The notes beneath the pieces are model-generated. The model was not told where the DNA came from, made no database searches, and worked only from the letters and a program-made list of their open reading frames with translations. The translations under genes and the position numbers were made by a program. A stretch of DNA of 64,000 nucleotides from the NCBI GenBank assembly GCA_013180625.2, contig SNVD02011111.1, positions 1 through 64,000 of the forward strand. The letters are read 5' to 3'. Numbering within the stretch: the stretch's first letter is position 1; every line of letters begins with the position of its first letter. This document shows, in pieces, positions 1 through 9,499 of this stretch. Source of the stretch: Boswellia sacra (Eukaryota > Streptophyta > Magnoliopsida > Sapindales > Burseraceae).

Positions 1-409
1 TTGAGGAAATGGAGGCACAGATGAGGATTTGGTTTCCTCTTCGCTAGGTGTTGGTTTGGCAATCTCATCCTGCCCTTTAGAGATCGATTCTTCTTCTTTC
101 TCACAAGGGTTAGGAATATGTTTTTCAACAACCTTACCATTGCGAAGGGTCATGACTGACTTACCTTGGTCAAAATAATGGTTATTTGAACTCCCTACAT
201 TTGAGTTAGATTGATCTTTGGGGTTTTGCAATGTTTGAGAAGGAAATTTTCCCTTCTCTTGGATGCTAAATGTCGATGCAAATTTTGCAAGAGTTTCTGA
301 CAAATTTGCTAATGTTTGAGCAGTTTGGCTATTGAAAGTCTCTTGCTTTGTAATGAATGAATGCAATGTTTCTTGAAGGTCATTCCTAGGAGGAGGAGCA
401 TATGCATGA
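1..409 (-). pseudogene. Athila-1 gag C-terminal/linker region, partial
   Basis: Minus-strand continuation downstream of the gag zinc knuckle. It matches, nearly codon for codon, the Athila-2 segment at 51540-51900, a Q/S/E/P-rich linker between gag and protease. Reading starts around the TTTGTAATGAATG region near 350 and runs off the window at base 1. It is separated from the upstream gag frame by breaks near 410, so this copy cannot make a continuous gag-pol protein here. Confidence 0.7.
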
Positions 410-1669
410 TCATGAGAATTTTGAAAATTTTGTTGTTTGAAAAGGGACTTGTGAAGATTGTGCATGATTGTCATTTTTCCAGCTAAAATTTGGATGATTT
501 CTCCAACCAGGATTGTAGGTTTGTGAATATGGATTGTGATTTGGCCTTTTGAAAGTGTTTAAGGCATTGGCTTCTTCAGGGAGACATTCCCTAAAGGCAG
601 GCAAAGTTGGGCAATCATCAGTAGAATGGTCATTGTCATCACAAATGTTACAGACATTTTCTTGAATAGATTTCAATTGACCACTCTTTTTCCTCTCTAA
701 AGCCTCGACTTTTCTAGCTAGGGATGCGAATTTGGCTTGAAGGTCATGGTCTTCCCTAAGGTTGTAAATACCTCTATTGGATGTCGAGGTTTGGGCCTTG
801 CTTGGTGCCTCATAGGTGCCAGCAGTGTCCCAATTTTGTGCCTTTTCTGCCAAGGAATCTAAGAAGTCAAGTGCTTCCTCAAGGTCTTTTTCTTTAAATT
901 CTCCATTACATATTAATTCTACTAGTTGCCTATCTTGAGGTGTTAACCCTTCATAGAAGTGTGCAACTAATCTCCAAGTTTCAAACCCATGGTGAGGACA
1001 AGTATTAAGTAGTTCTTTATACCTATCCCAACATTGGTAAAGGGTTTGCCCTTGTTTTTGAGAGAAATCAGAAATTTGTCTTTTAAGAGAATTTGTTCTA
1101 TGGGTAGGAAAAAATTTTTTCAAAAATTGTTGTTTCATCTCATCCCATGAACTGATGGAATTCGACCTCAAATTTTGTAGCCCTGTTCTAGCTTTATCTT
1201 TTAAAGAAAAAGGAAAAAGCTTTAATCTAATGGTGTTTATGCTACAATTTGGGTCAGTGTAGGAGCTACATACCTCTTCAAAGAGTTTTAAGTGCGAATA
1301 TGGGTTCTCCATGTCAAGGCCATGAAAAGTGGGTAGAAGTCGAACAAAACTTGGTTTGAAATTGAAATGGATTGAATCTGGAGGAGAAACTACACAAGAT
1401 GGTGCACTAGTCCTTACCGGATTCATGTAGTTTCCGAGGGTTCTTCGTTGGTTTTGATCATTTTGTTGCGAACGGTTGTCCCCTTCATCCGTGAATATTT
1501 CCTCATGATTGTTGGCCATGTTTTCTAAGGAAGATGATGTTTTTCTAACAAGTCTACCACTAGATGTTCGTGACCAAATTTTCATGCAAGAAAGAGAGAA
1601 GAAAAGAGAGGAAAAGATGAACACACAAAAAAATAAAAAATTTAGATCTAAGATGAGAAAAGAGAACAC
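410..1669 (-). CDS. gag: Athila-1 Gag (retrotrans_gag plus zinc knuckle)
   Basis: Structural capsid/nucleocapsid protein of an Athila element, 419 codons. The retrotransposon gag core spans about residues 106-280, including a FLKKFFPTHRT-type stretch near 182-192. A canonical CCHC zinc knuckle (C340, C343, H348, C353) follows a short charged helix. The first about 28 residues are very hydrophobic, and translation more likely starts at Met29 or Met51, because the upstream part overlaps what looks like leader. Residue 163 is Gly where Athila-2 has Trp, and the frame breaks just after the knuckle. PBS and LTR lie immediately upstream, as expected. Confidence 0.85.
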   Translation of the reverse strand: MFSFLILDLNFLFFCVFIFSSLFFSLSCMKIWSRTSSGRLVRKTSSSLENMANNHEEIFTDEGDNRSQQNDQNQRRTLGNYMNPVRTSAPSCVVSPPDSIHFNFKPSFVRLLPTFHGLDMENPYSHLKLFEEVCSSYTDPNCSINTIRLKLFPFSLKDKARTGLQNLRSNSISSWDEMKQQFLKKFFPTHRTNSLKRQISDFSQKQGQTLYQCWDRYKELLNTCPHHGFETWRLVAHFYEGLTPQDRQLVELICNGEFKEKDLEEALDFLDSLAEKAQNWDTAGTYEAPSKAQTSTSNRGIYNLREDHDLQAKFASLARKVEALERKKSGQLKSIQENVCNICDDNDHSTDDCPTLPAFRECLPEEANALNTFKRPNHNPYSQTYNPGWRNHPNFSWKNDNHAQSSQVPFQTTKFSKFS

Positions 1670-1695
1670 TTACAATTTTGCACGCCAATTTTTAC

Positions 1696-1715
1696 CTTCC
1701 CCGGCAACGGCGCCA
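1696..1715 (-). other. Primer-binding site of Athila-1
   Basis: On the minus strand, directly downstream of the LTR end, reads TGGCGCCGTTGCCGGGGAAG. This is the classic PBS sequence of Athila-type elements. A 6-bp spacer separates it from the LTR at 1722. Confidence 0.85.
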
Positions 1716-1893
1716 AAAACTTGACACATCCGAAAAAGGATTGTCTCCCAAGTATAGGAGTGTCGAAGTAATAAACCCGGTGAGACCGAGGTCGATCCAC
1801 GAGGAAGGGATTTTAGCGTTACAAATTATAAGATAAGCAAATATGGTGTGAATAATTCAAAGAAATGACAAGATAATATCAATAAATATGTAA

Positions 1894-2028
1894 GATGGTA
1901 GGCGGTATTACCGACCATTCAAATATAAAACAAAAAGCAAGAGGAGGTAAAACCATCCATGGAAATAGGTGGTATAACCAACCATAGTAAATTAAAGAAC
2001 AATTTCATAAGGTGGTAGAACCTACCAT
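1894..2028. repeat. Hairpin-capable repeat array inside Athila-1 LTR
   Basis: Four short units of the form GGTGGTA-NN-ACC-ACCAT at about 1894-1918, 1941-1960, 1967-1985 and 2011-2028. Each is an imperfect inverted repeat. The array is absent from both Athila-2 LTRs. Confidence 0.75.
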
Positions 2029-2666
2029 AGTAAATAAAATAAAAAGTTCATAAACAATAGAATAATTAAAATACAAGAGGAATTAACACAATAACAATGA
2101 AGGCTAAGGTTAGGGGATCCGCCCTTGATATTTCAAATAAGGATAATTAACCCATTTTAGTTATATGAATTATATTTGTTTCATTACCAATATTTATACC
2201 ACTTCTTGTAAATGGGTTCAAGCATCCAATGTGCCAATCATCATATGTCTACAACAAATCAAGGTTCCTAACTAGATTCGTGTCGGTAAGGAAGAACCAT
2301 ACATCATCTAGAAAGGATCCAAGCATTTGATGTGCCAAGGATTGTCGACAATGGATCAAGACCTCCACTTTACGAGTGGTGTCAAGATTGATTAAGAAAT
2401 TAAATATAAATCATATTGAATAAACATTATAAGATTAAGATTATTAAGCACATATTAAGGGTTAGAGAATCCTTATTCTCATATCAAGGGTTTCACCCTT
2501 TCACCTTAGCAAAAGAGAAATTAGAAGAACATTATAATAGAAAGAAAATAAAATGCAAGAAAAAGGAAATTCATTAATAACATAAACACACAAAACACAA
2601 TACAAGATCCTAGCCAAAGCCAAAATGTTCCAGCCAAGGCCAAGATGCCTAATGGGTCACAAGGCA

Positions 2667-2680
2667 CCTCTATTTATAGA
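2667..2680 (-). promoter_or_regulatory. TATA box of Athila-1 LTR
   Basis: Minus strand TCTATAAATAGAGG, conserved in the equivalent place of the Athila-2 LTRs (54041-54052, 38611-38622). Likely core promoter of the element's genomic RNA. Confidence 0.6.
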
Positions 2681-3247
2681 TACATCCAGGGGCAAACTTG
2701 TCAAATTACAAGGGCATAATTGTCAAATATTAGTTGTAAATATCTTTGACAATTGGGATCATTAGGCACCGACTTTGACCATCAATTTTGACATTGAAAT
2801 GTTGTGAATTTTAATCATATGTCTTCATGAAAGTTGTAGATATGTCTCTCAGCTTTCTAGAACATATTGATTTGCACAATTTGGATACGCATTTTGAGAG
2901 ATATGGTTCAAGTACTGAGGCCTGGTCAGACTGGGCCGAGACTGTAGATGGGTTCACTTCAAGCCCAATTTTGGTCCACTAAGAGCCCGAATTTGATGAT
3001 GCTTGTGAAATTCAATCTTGTAGACAATTAAATCAGCTTTCCAAAACATTAAGAATTGCACCATTCTGATCTATAAATAGAGGGTTATGCCCATTTTACC
3101 GAACCTGTAATAAAATCAAAATTAAGAGAAATTAATTCCAAAGATGCAAATGCTACAAATATGCTTAAGTTGAGGAATTTAATGACACTATTAATGCAAT
3201 ATGATGAACTAAACTCTTATTAAACATGCATATTTAAGTGTTCATCA

Positions 3248-3597
3248 TTGACCGGTCGATATATCTTCTGCCCCTTCCTTTTTCACTATCTTTCAATGTA
3301 GTCCCTTTGTACCTTTACTCCTTCGATCGCGCATAACTTCTTGGATTCACTCTGATTTGTGATATGTAAATTTTTAAGAAAACTAGATGTCTATAGATTT
3401 GTAACGGTATATGATTCATCACCAGCTTCTTCTTGGATTAGTTTATGTGATTTTTCAAAGTCACATGTCAGTTTTTGAGGCTCTTCACCAACTCCTTCTC
3501 ACCCTTCTCTTCTTGACTCTCAAGGGCATTTTGATCATTTTTTTTGCTCGACATTCATCTTTATTTCATCATCAAGCCTCAAAATTCAATGTATATA
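3248..3597 (-). repeat. Tat-1 3' LTR, fragment interrupted by Athila-1
   Basis: Aligns along its whole length with 18155-18496, the end of the Tat-1 5' LTR, including shared stretches such as CAAAGTCACATGTCA and GACTCTCAAGGGCATTT. By eye roughly 85% identical, so the element is old. The homology stops exactly where Athila-1 begins; the rest of this LTR must lie left of the window. Confidence 0.75.
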
Positions 3598-3761
3598 GCT
3601 TAGCCCCTACTTTGGAGAGGTCTGTGAGACACAAAAGTTGACAAAGTATTCTTACTTTGTCTTTCTTTCTTCCTCTTTGACATTTTCGCCTTCGTTCTCC
3701 TTTTATCAGACTTTCTAGTCATTTTCTTTTTTTTCTCTCCTTCTGCTCTTTACAAAAGGTG

Positions 3762-3925
3762 TGTCCATTCAAGGACTAATGTGCCAATCCAAGGGTTGGG
3801 GTGCCAATCTAAGGGTGGATGTGCTCATCTAAGGGCGAAACATACCTATCTAAGGGTGGATGTGCCCGTCTACGGGCAAACATACCTATTTAAAGGCGGA
3901 TATGTCCGTTCAAAGGCTAGAAAGC
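3762..3925. repeat. Tandem repeat, about 20-bp unit
   Basis: About eight degenerate copies of a unit like GTGCCAATCTAAGGGTGGAT. They lie in the 3' region of Tat-1 between the antisense genes and the LTR. The open frames across them are repeat artefacts. Confidence 0.75.
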
Positions 3926-3952
3926 ATAAGCATCCTTATGATGCTATGATAA

Positions 3953-4180
3953 AACACTCTTTAGTGCACTACTTCCTAAGGTTAAAAGTAGTCTTAAGTG
4001 CATATACTTTTTAGAGTTTGGTAACACTCTTTGGTGCGCCTATTCTAAGGGCTCAAAATACTCTTAAGTGCATCTACTTCCTAGGGATTTCACACTCTTT
4101 AGTGCGCCTCTTCTTAGGGCTTATGCCTATTTTAAGGGCTTTAAAACACTCTTAAGTGCATCGTATTCTTAGGGTTTCTT
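3953..4180. repeat. Tandem repeat around CACTCTTAAGTGCA
   Basis: Repeated palindrome-like motif CACTCTTAAGTGCA (variant CACTCTTTAGTGC) spaced irregularly at about 30-70 bp and alternating with TTCCTAGGG-type segments. At least six copies. A second, distinct array in the Tat-1 3' region. Confidence 0.75.
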
Positions 4181-4239
4181 TCTAACGCATGTTTTCTGAA
4201 AAAACTTCTATCATGCACTGTTTTATGGTCTAAAGACCT

Positions 4240-4440
4240 TCTAACTCTTTGTGCCTCCAGCTAAGTATTCTTCATTTTTCTTTGATCTTTTTAGATTTTG
4301 CATTCGTTAGGTTTCATGCCTCTCTTCTAAGTATTCTCATGCTTCTTTTAGTCTTTCTCCTCATTAGGTTTCATGCCCTTCTTTCAAGTATTTTTGCTTC
4401 TATTCTCGATTTCTTTTGGCCCACTAGGGAAATTTCTTGA
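4240..4440. repeat. Tandem repeat, about 65-bp unit
   Basis: Three degenerate copies of a unit containing CTAAGTATTCT, a T-rich stretch and TTAGGTTTCATGCC. Third array of the Tat-1 3' region. Confidence 0.65.
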
Positions 4441-4739
4441 GTTCATATTCATGTTGTTCATCATCTAACTTATTAGGGATCTGTTTCTTGTCTTGGCAAA
4501 TGCCTGCCAGGTTCAAACATTTCTCAATGATGTAAAATCAATTTAAATTTTACCTTATTCAGTGTGTCCTTCAACAAATCGCTTTCTAATGTCTGGAGAA
4601 ATTTTTCTATGTGATTCTGGTTGAAGATTCTGTCGATCGATATTGCTCTTCTTTCCTTGTGAGTTGCTAAACCATTGCCATGACTGGGTGCTTGTCACCG
4701 ATTCCGTTCAAAAATTCTTTCAGTGTCTTAGAGCCGATA

Positions 4740-4910
4740 AGGAATCCTATTTTTCTTTCTTTTTCCTTTTTTCTTTTCTCTTTTCCCTCATTTTCTTTTT
4801 TTCTCTCTCTTTTTCTTTTCTTTTTCTTTCTCTCTTTTTTCTCTATTTCTTTCTCTCTCTCTCTCTCTCTCTCTCATTTTCTCGTCTTCTTTTCTTTCCT
4901 ACTTTTACAG
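4740..4910. repeat. Pyrimidine-rich low-complexity tract with (CT)n
   Basis: About 170 bases of almost uninterrupted T/C, ending in a (CT)n run near 4850-4874. Long Ser/Phe/Leu reading frames here are by-products of composition. Confidence 0.9.
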
Positions 4911-4930
4911 TTTTGTCCTTTATTAAAGGG

Positions 4931-5033
4931 ATGGTCAACCGGCTGTCTGATTGCCACCAGGTTATTTGATCATTGTTCGACGGTTGGTCAACAGCCGCCT
5001 GGTTGTCTAACTACTTAAGGGCTTCTATAAAGC
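4931..5033 (+). promoter_or_regulatory. Candidate promoter of the antisense PMD gene
   Basis: A GC-rich stretch with repeated CGGTTGGTCAACAGCC/GGCTGTCTGATTGCC-like motifs (about 4935-5010) is followed by CTATAAAGC (5024-5033). The exon-like region starts about 100 bp further on. Similar motifs stand before the second antisense gene (7577-7680) and inside the Tat-1 LTR (18040-18150). Promoter activity is inferred. Confidence 0.4.
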
Positions 5034-5139
5034 CCGCTCGTCCTTTTGTAGCTTTATTCACACATAACTTCTTCATTTTTCATCTGATTCGCTCTTGAAT
5101 TTTTTCCAATATGTTCGTCTTAGCTTCTTGTTTCTAATG

Positions 5140-7287
5140 TTAGGTCATCCAATCCACCTTGACTTAAACGAGACTGATCCAATCTGAAAATCGATATTAA
5201 GGGTTCTTCTGAAGACAAGGAGGTGCCAATTATCTATGACGTGGCTTCTCATATAATCAACCTGGTATGCAGTTTCTTCATTCTTTGCTTTTCTATTTTC
5301 TTTGAATTTTTGTAGGCTTGTATTCATGTGGAGATTTCAATTTCTCGTTTTAGGACTATCACATGAACATGATATGTCAGGCGTTTTTTGGAGCCTAAAG
5401 TTAGTTCTTTGAGATAGAGAATGATACGGTTAGCAGTAGGATTGTTGATACCGATTGTTATGAGTTCATCACGTGTCTTTTGCACGCTCAATGGTATATT
5501 GATCGTCGAGCATTAGCTGTTTTATTGAAAAGATGGATGGACACAACCCACACATTCCATCTTCGGATCTGTGAAATGACTACCATATCTTTCGATGTCG
5601 CTGCCTTGACCGGCCTTTCATGCAGCGGTGAGCTAATTCCTATTAATGCCTGCATTATGGATTTAAGGGATCGACAGAACTTGATCCTATAGCTTTTGGG
5701 GTGTGAGGTGCATGTTAAGAGCAAAGCTGCCATATGCTCCCTTGTACGAATATTGGAAATAGAGGTCCAATCTAACTCTAGTCAAAGTAGACCTGTATGC
5801 TTGCAGTTTCATGATTTATCTACTGGGTTCGACACTTTTTGCCAATGCATCGAATACCACTACTTTAACTTTACTTCTTGCCCTCCAGGATCTTGATCGA
5901 GTGAGGGATTTGGATTGGGGTCACACTACTGTCAGCCAACTGTATTTTGGTTTAGATCAAGCTTATCGATGCATTGTTAGGGCCCCCAGATTTGCTCCAC
6001 TTATTTAGGTAACTTCTTTCTTTTTTACACCTCAGTGTCTTATTTATATGACTGCCATTTCTAATTCTGTACCATCCATGACAGGTGTGGGCATACGAGT
6101 TAGGAGTTCTACCATCTCCTCTTCCTGCTTGTGGGGATTCTTCATTCCCTCGAATGAAGAGGTGGGCTATATGTCGTGTAGAGCTTGAGATATCTTATGA
6201 GACAGACTTCTTTCGTGATTATATTCATATGCTGACCTGGGACAAGGTAAAAAGACATTATAATTAGTATTTCATTTATACATACTCTTACCATGCTTCT
6301 TTATTCATTGCAAATTCATTTTGAGTGGTGGGGACCCGAGGAGAATTGGTCTGCAGCTACGAGAGATGCTTCCCCCTTTAACTTATATAGCATCCTCCTT
6401 CCTTGTGTGAGCAACATGATGTGGTATCTAGACTACTGTGTGTAGCATTGGTTCAAGGACCTTACACGTCGTTTGATTCCTCATTCACCACCAGTTCTGA
6501 TGATAGACTCTGCTGACCTGACCATGGAGCCAAAAGTATTAGACTACACGACCGAGATTCACTTGAGTGCTATCAAGTTCCCATTGATGACGAATTCTTA
6601 TATTGACTGGGTTCAAGCCACCCTATTATACACTAGGCTCGATCGATCTTTTGATTGGTGTCAGTCGCTCTAGTAGTTCCTCTGCCCGTTGTGGGAAGAT
6701 CGAGAGCCTCCTCTTCAGGCACTGGCACGTCAACTTTTTTTTTCTATAGCAACTCAGCAGCCACCTCTTCCTCTAGCTTCTTCAGCTACCCCAGTTGTTC
6801 CAGTCGGTCATGTGATTGGTGACCTCCAGGCTTAAACCCTAGTAACGTTGTCTACACGTGGAATGACAATGGGTCGATCCACAGCCACATGATCATTGAG
6901 GATCCGAACATGCCCGTTCCTTTCGTTCCACAAGACACCACTTTGGTAAGTTTCTTCACTGTTGATTTCTCAAATTTTTAGTCATTTATCACTAATAGAA
7001 ATGCAATGCAATGCAGGTGCCACGATCTTCCATGGAACGTGTTTTTCGTATACAGGTCGCTTCTCATGGCTATGTTTTGCAAATGTCTCATAAGTATCAG
7101 GTAAAGTACCCTTCATTATTTCATGTATGCATGATTCCTATCTTAATAGTTTTTCTAATTATATGATTCTTTTTACTTGGTTAGACGAGTCGTCAAGAAG
7201 TTACTCGTCTACAGCAAGAGGTTAAGCGTCTCCAAGCTCAGGTCACCGCTTTCTCTTTTGATATTGATAATGATGGTGATGAGTAAG
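5140..7287 (+). pseudogene. Antisense plant-mobile-domain (MAIN-like) gene in Tat-1, decayed
   Basis: Plus-strand, multi-exon remnant of a plant mobile domain (PMD, PF10536) protein, the family of Arabidopsis MAIN/MAIL1 and of many transposon-borne proteins. Exon-like blocks at 5356-5895 carry a WMDTTHTFHLR...DVAALTGL segment (5535-5625). A block at 5811-6008 carries YLLGSTLFANAS and a WGHTTVSQLYFGL-type helix. A block at 6085-6246 carries MKRW...RDYIHMLTWD, and a further block follows at 6330-6950. The last part (7020-7287) ends in a short coiled coil with repeated Gln-Glu-Val. GT...AG introns are plausible at 5268-5314, 6009-6084 and 6247-6320. In-frame stops (for example TAG near 5690) and a frameshift near 5850 show it is broken. 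It is opposite in strand to gag-pol. Confidence 0.7.
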
Positions 7288-7576
7288 GACTGTCACCACC
7301 GACTTCTATCAGGATTTTCTTTGTTCATTTTGCTTCCATGTATGAACTTCTATGATGTCTAATAAATGTAACAGTTTTCAAAAACTCTAGTGAAAATTTT
7401 CTATTTTTGATTTGATACACTTTGCATATTGCATCAAATTTACATCCAAATTTGTTTTTACATAATCATTTATTCAATTCTGAATAAACTACAAAATCTA
7501 GAAGTCGCGCGCTCGAAATCACTCTTCGTTACGCATTCCGAAATTTGAAGGATCATACAAGAGGAGGGCCAATAGG

Positions 7577-7760
7577 TTGTTTAGCCCTAATAGTCGCTGG
7601 TCAGGCATCAGACTGCCAGCCAACTGTCTAACAATCGGTCGGTTGTCATGCAATAACCGATCGACAGTCAGATGGCCCTTTCGATGGTTCTCCGACTTTT
7701 CTTCCCTTTTCTGTCTTAATTTATGCACTATTTAAGTGCTACTATATCCTACCACTCCTT
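7577..7760 (+). promoter_or_regulatory. Candidate promoter of the second antisense gene
   Basis: GC-rich block with CTGCCAGCCAACTGTCTAAC, AATCGGTCGGTTGTC and ACCGATCGACAGTC motifs (about 7609-7673), related to those at 4931-5010 and 18040-18150. It is followed by CACTATTTAAGTGC and CTATATCC 20-50 bp downstream, then by the coding remnant at 7824. Inferred from position and motif recurrence only. Confidence 0.35.
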
Positions 7761-7823
7761 TGCACATTTTCTCTCGTTTCTCGAAATTCTTTTTAACATT
7801 AACACCTTTTCGTGTCATTCAAC

Positions 7824-9270
7824 ATGTCTGAAGCTTCTCTCTAGATCTTTTAGCCCTTTCTAAGGCTTTGAGGGACGAGGATTAGAAATGGCTCGAGTTC
7901 GTCGACCTCTATCATCTGAAATTCTTTCATTACGTCAAGCTCGACATCGCTTTTCTAAAGAACTGTACAACCTTCTGGGATTCTCATGATCATGTCTTTC
8001 GTTTCAATGGGCAAGAGCTTTGCTCTCTGTATGAGGAATTCTTCGCCATACTTGATCATCACTCATCCAATTCTGAGAGTCTCATTCTTTCTACTATCGA
8101 GATACTATCAGCATCAGATCTCACCTAATTCTTTGACTTCTCGATTTCCACCATGGGCATTCATACCAGAGGTGGTAGAGTGACATTATCTTCCATCATG
8201 CCTTTTCTCGAAATGATGGACAAGACTTCATCTGGTTGGCTTCACCTCATTTAGTTTTGCCTTATTGTATAATTTCTATTGGTCTCATCGAACGATCTCA
8301 GAGATCCATATCTTGTGACCATCATTCCTCAAATGGAACCTGGTTTCATAGTTGTTCTCTTGATTCTGGCCGAGAAGTTGATCGGGCTAGACCGAGTCAA
8401 GGTTAACCCAAGTTAGCGGTTTGGTGGTAGTCTTTTGCTTTTTCAGGTTCTTTCTTCATCCTTTTTTTTATGCTCTAATTTTTGCCTAAGCTGCCATTTT
8501 TCGGGTTTTTGACTTAGCAAGCTTGCCCTAATTTTTCCCTGAGTCACTCTTTCTGGGTTTTCAACTCAGCGGGCTCTTCTTTTTTCTCATGCCCTAACTT
8601 TTTCCTAAAATGTCATTTTCAGGTTTTCAGTTTAGTGAGCTTGCCTTAATTTTTGCCTAAGCCACCCTTTCTGGGTTTTTGACTTAGTAGGTTTCTTTTT
8701 CTTATTTTTTCTTGGTTTCTTTTCTTCTCAGATTTGGTTACAATAGAGGTTGTCTATTCTAGCATCTCTTAAAGGAGATATTTCCCGTTATAGTCCTCGA
8801 CTTTATACGAGGAGGAGACTTAAGAGACATTCTTCTTAGATCGACTGGCTTCGAGTCATCTCTGATACTCATATTCACTCGTACTATCCATGGTGGAAGT
8901 TGGAGCATATGACAATAGGGACATATATCGCATGCATGCCTTTAGCGAGTTTCACCCATAGTTCAGTCTATGATCCTGTTAGACTGCATCGATAGTATGG
9001 TCTGAAGCAAATGATCGTGGATTCACCAACTGCTTTCTATCTTAGGAGAATGTTTGCTCATTATCTAAAGCGTGTGAAGGATTCTTGGCCACATCGCACC
9101 ATTGAGAGGAACCTATTCCATGATCCTGATTTTGAGACAGACAACCGGTAAAAGGACTGGGTGACCTTTCAGGCTTCAATTCTTGATCTTGATATTTGAT
9201 TAGGTGGTGCCGTGAGCGATACAGTGAGCCTATTCGTAGTCAATCGAAAAGGCAGAGATGATATTGTTAG
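7824..9270 (+). pseudogene. Antisense DUF7745-like gene in Tat-1, decayed
   Basis: Plus-strand remnant. The best segment (about 7890-8065) reads as a helix-rich stretch with FWDSHDHVFRF followed by YEEFFAIL. That spacing resembles the N-terminal part of DUF7745 proteins, which occur in many transposon-linked plant genes (FWD...F.F....P.IEEY pattern). Further weak coding runs to about 8420 and, after a possible intron 8430-8728 containing tandem repeats, from 8729 to about 9270. Many stops interrupt it. The family call rests on one segment and is tentative; the function of DUF7745 is unknown. Confidence 0.45.
8470..8700. repeat. Tandem repeat, about 55-65-bp unit, in probable intron
   Basis: Four degenerate copies of a unit running from GCCCTAATTTTTGCCTAAG through TTTCTGGGTTTTTGACTTAG (copies start near 8475, 8527, 8591 and 8644). 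It lies between a plausible splice donor near 8430 and an acceptor TTCTTCTCAG at about 8728. Confidence 0.75.
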
Positions 9271-9499
9271 TTTCTTGATTGGCTTAGATGTTTGATATTT
9301 TCCTTTTATTGTTAAGCAAAATAATAAGACATTTCCAAAGACATATTTTTTCCAAACAATTTAATTTCATTAATAAAAGTACAATCTTTTGTACTTCGAA
9401 AAACATATATGCAATGAGACAACTCCTGTCATTAATCAGTTATTTTTGGTTTTTTGATTAATTATTTTTCCTATCACTTTCTTTTATATAGGATACTTC

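Larger units (their letters stand above)
1..3247 (-). mobile_element. Athila-1: partial Ty3/gypsy Athila-like retrotransposon
   Basis: Right-hand part of an Athila-lineage element read on the minus strand: 5' LTR (1722-3247), primer-binding site (1696-1715) and gag (410-1669, continuing to base 1). The rest, including pol and the 3' LTR, lies beyond the left edge. It is closely similar throughout to Athila-2 at 37822-54618, so both belong to one family. It sits inside the 3' LTR of Tat-1: the host LTR sequence resumes at 3248. The partner target-site duplication is outside the window; the 5 bp next to the LTR are TTGAC. Confidence 0.9.
1722..3247 (-). repeat. Athila-1 5' LTR
   Basis: LTR of 1526 bp with plus-strand ends TGACACATCC...GTTCATCA (TG...CA). 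It aligns along its length with the Athila-2 LTRs (1368 and 1367 bp). The extra length is mainly an about 150-bp insert at 1890-2045 made of hairpin-like repeats. It contains a minus-strand TATA box (2667-2680). Confidence 0.9.

Noticed and set aside
3762..4440. CRISPR-like array
   Set aside because: Units are contiguous and degenerate without unique spacers, in plant DNA inside a retrotransposon.
4643..5018. Two 108-112-codon Phe/Leu/Ser-rich frames on the plus strand
   Set aside because: Produced by the pyrimidine tract; no start context, no family, frames shifted copies of each other.
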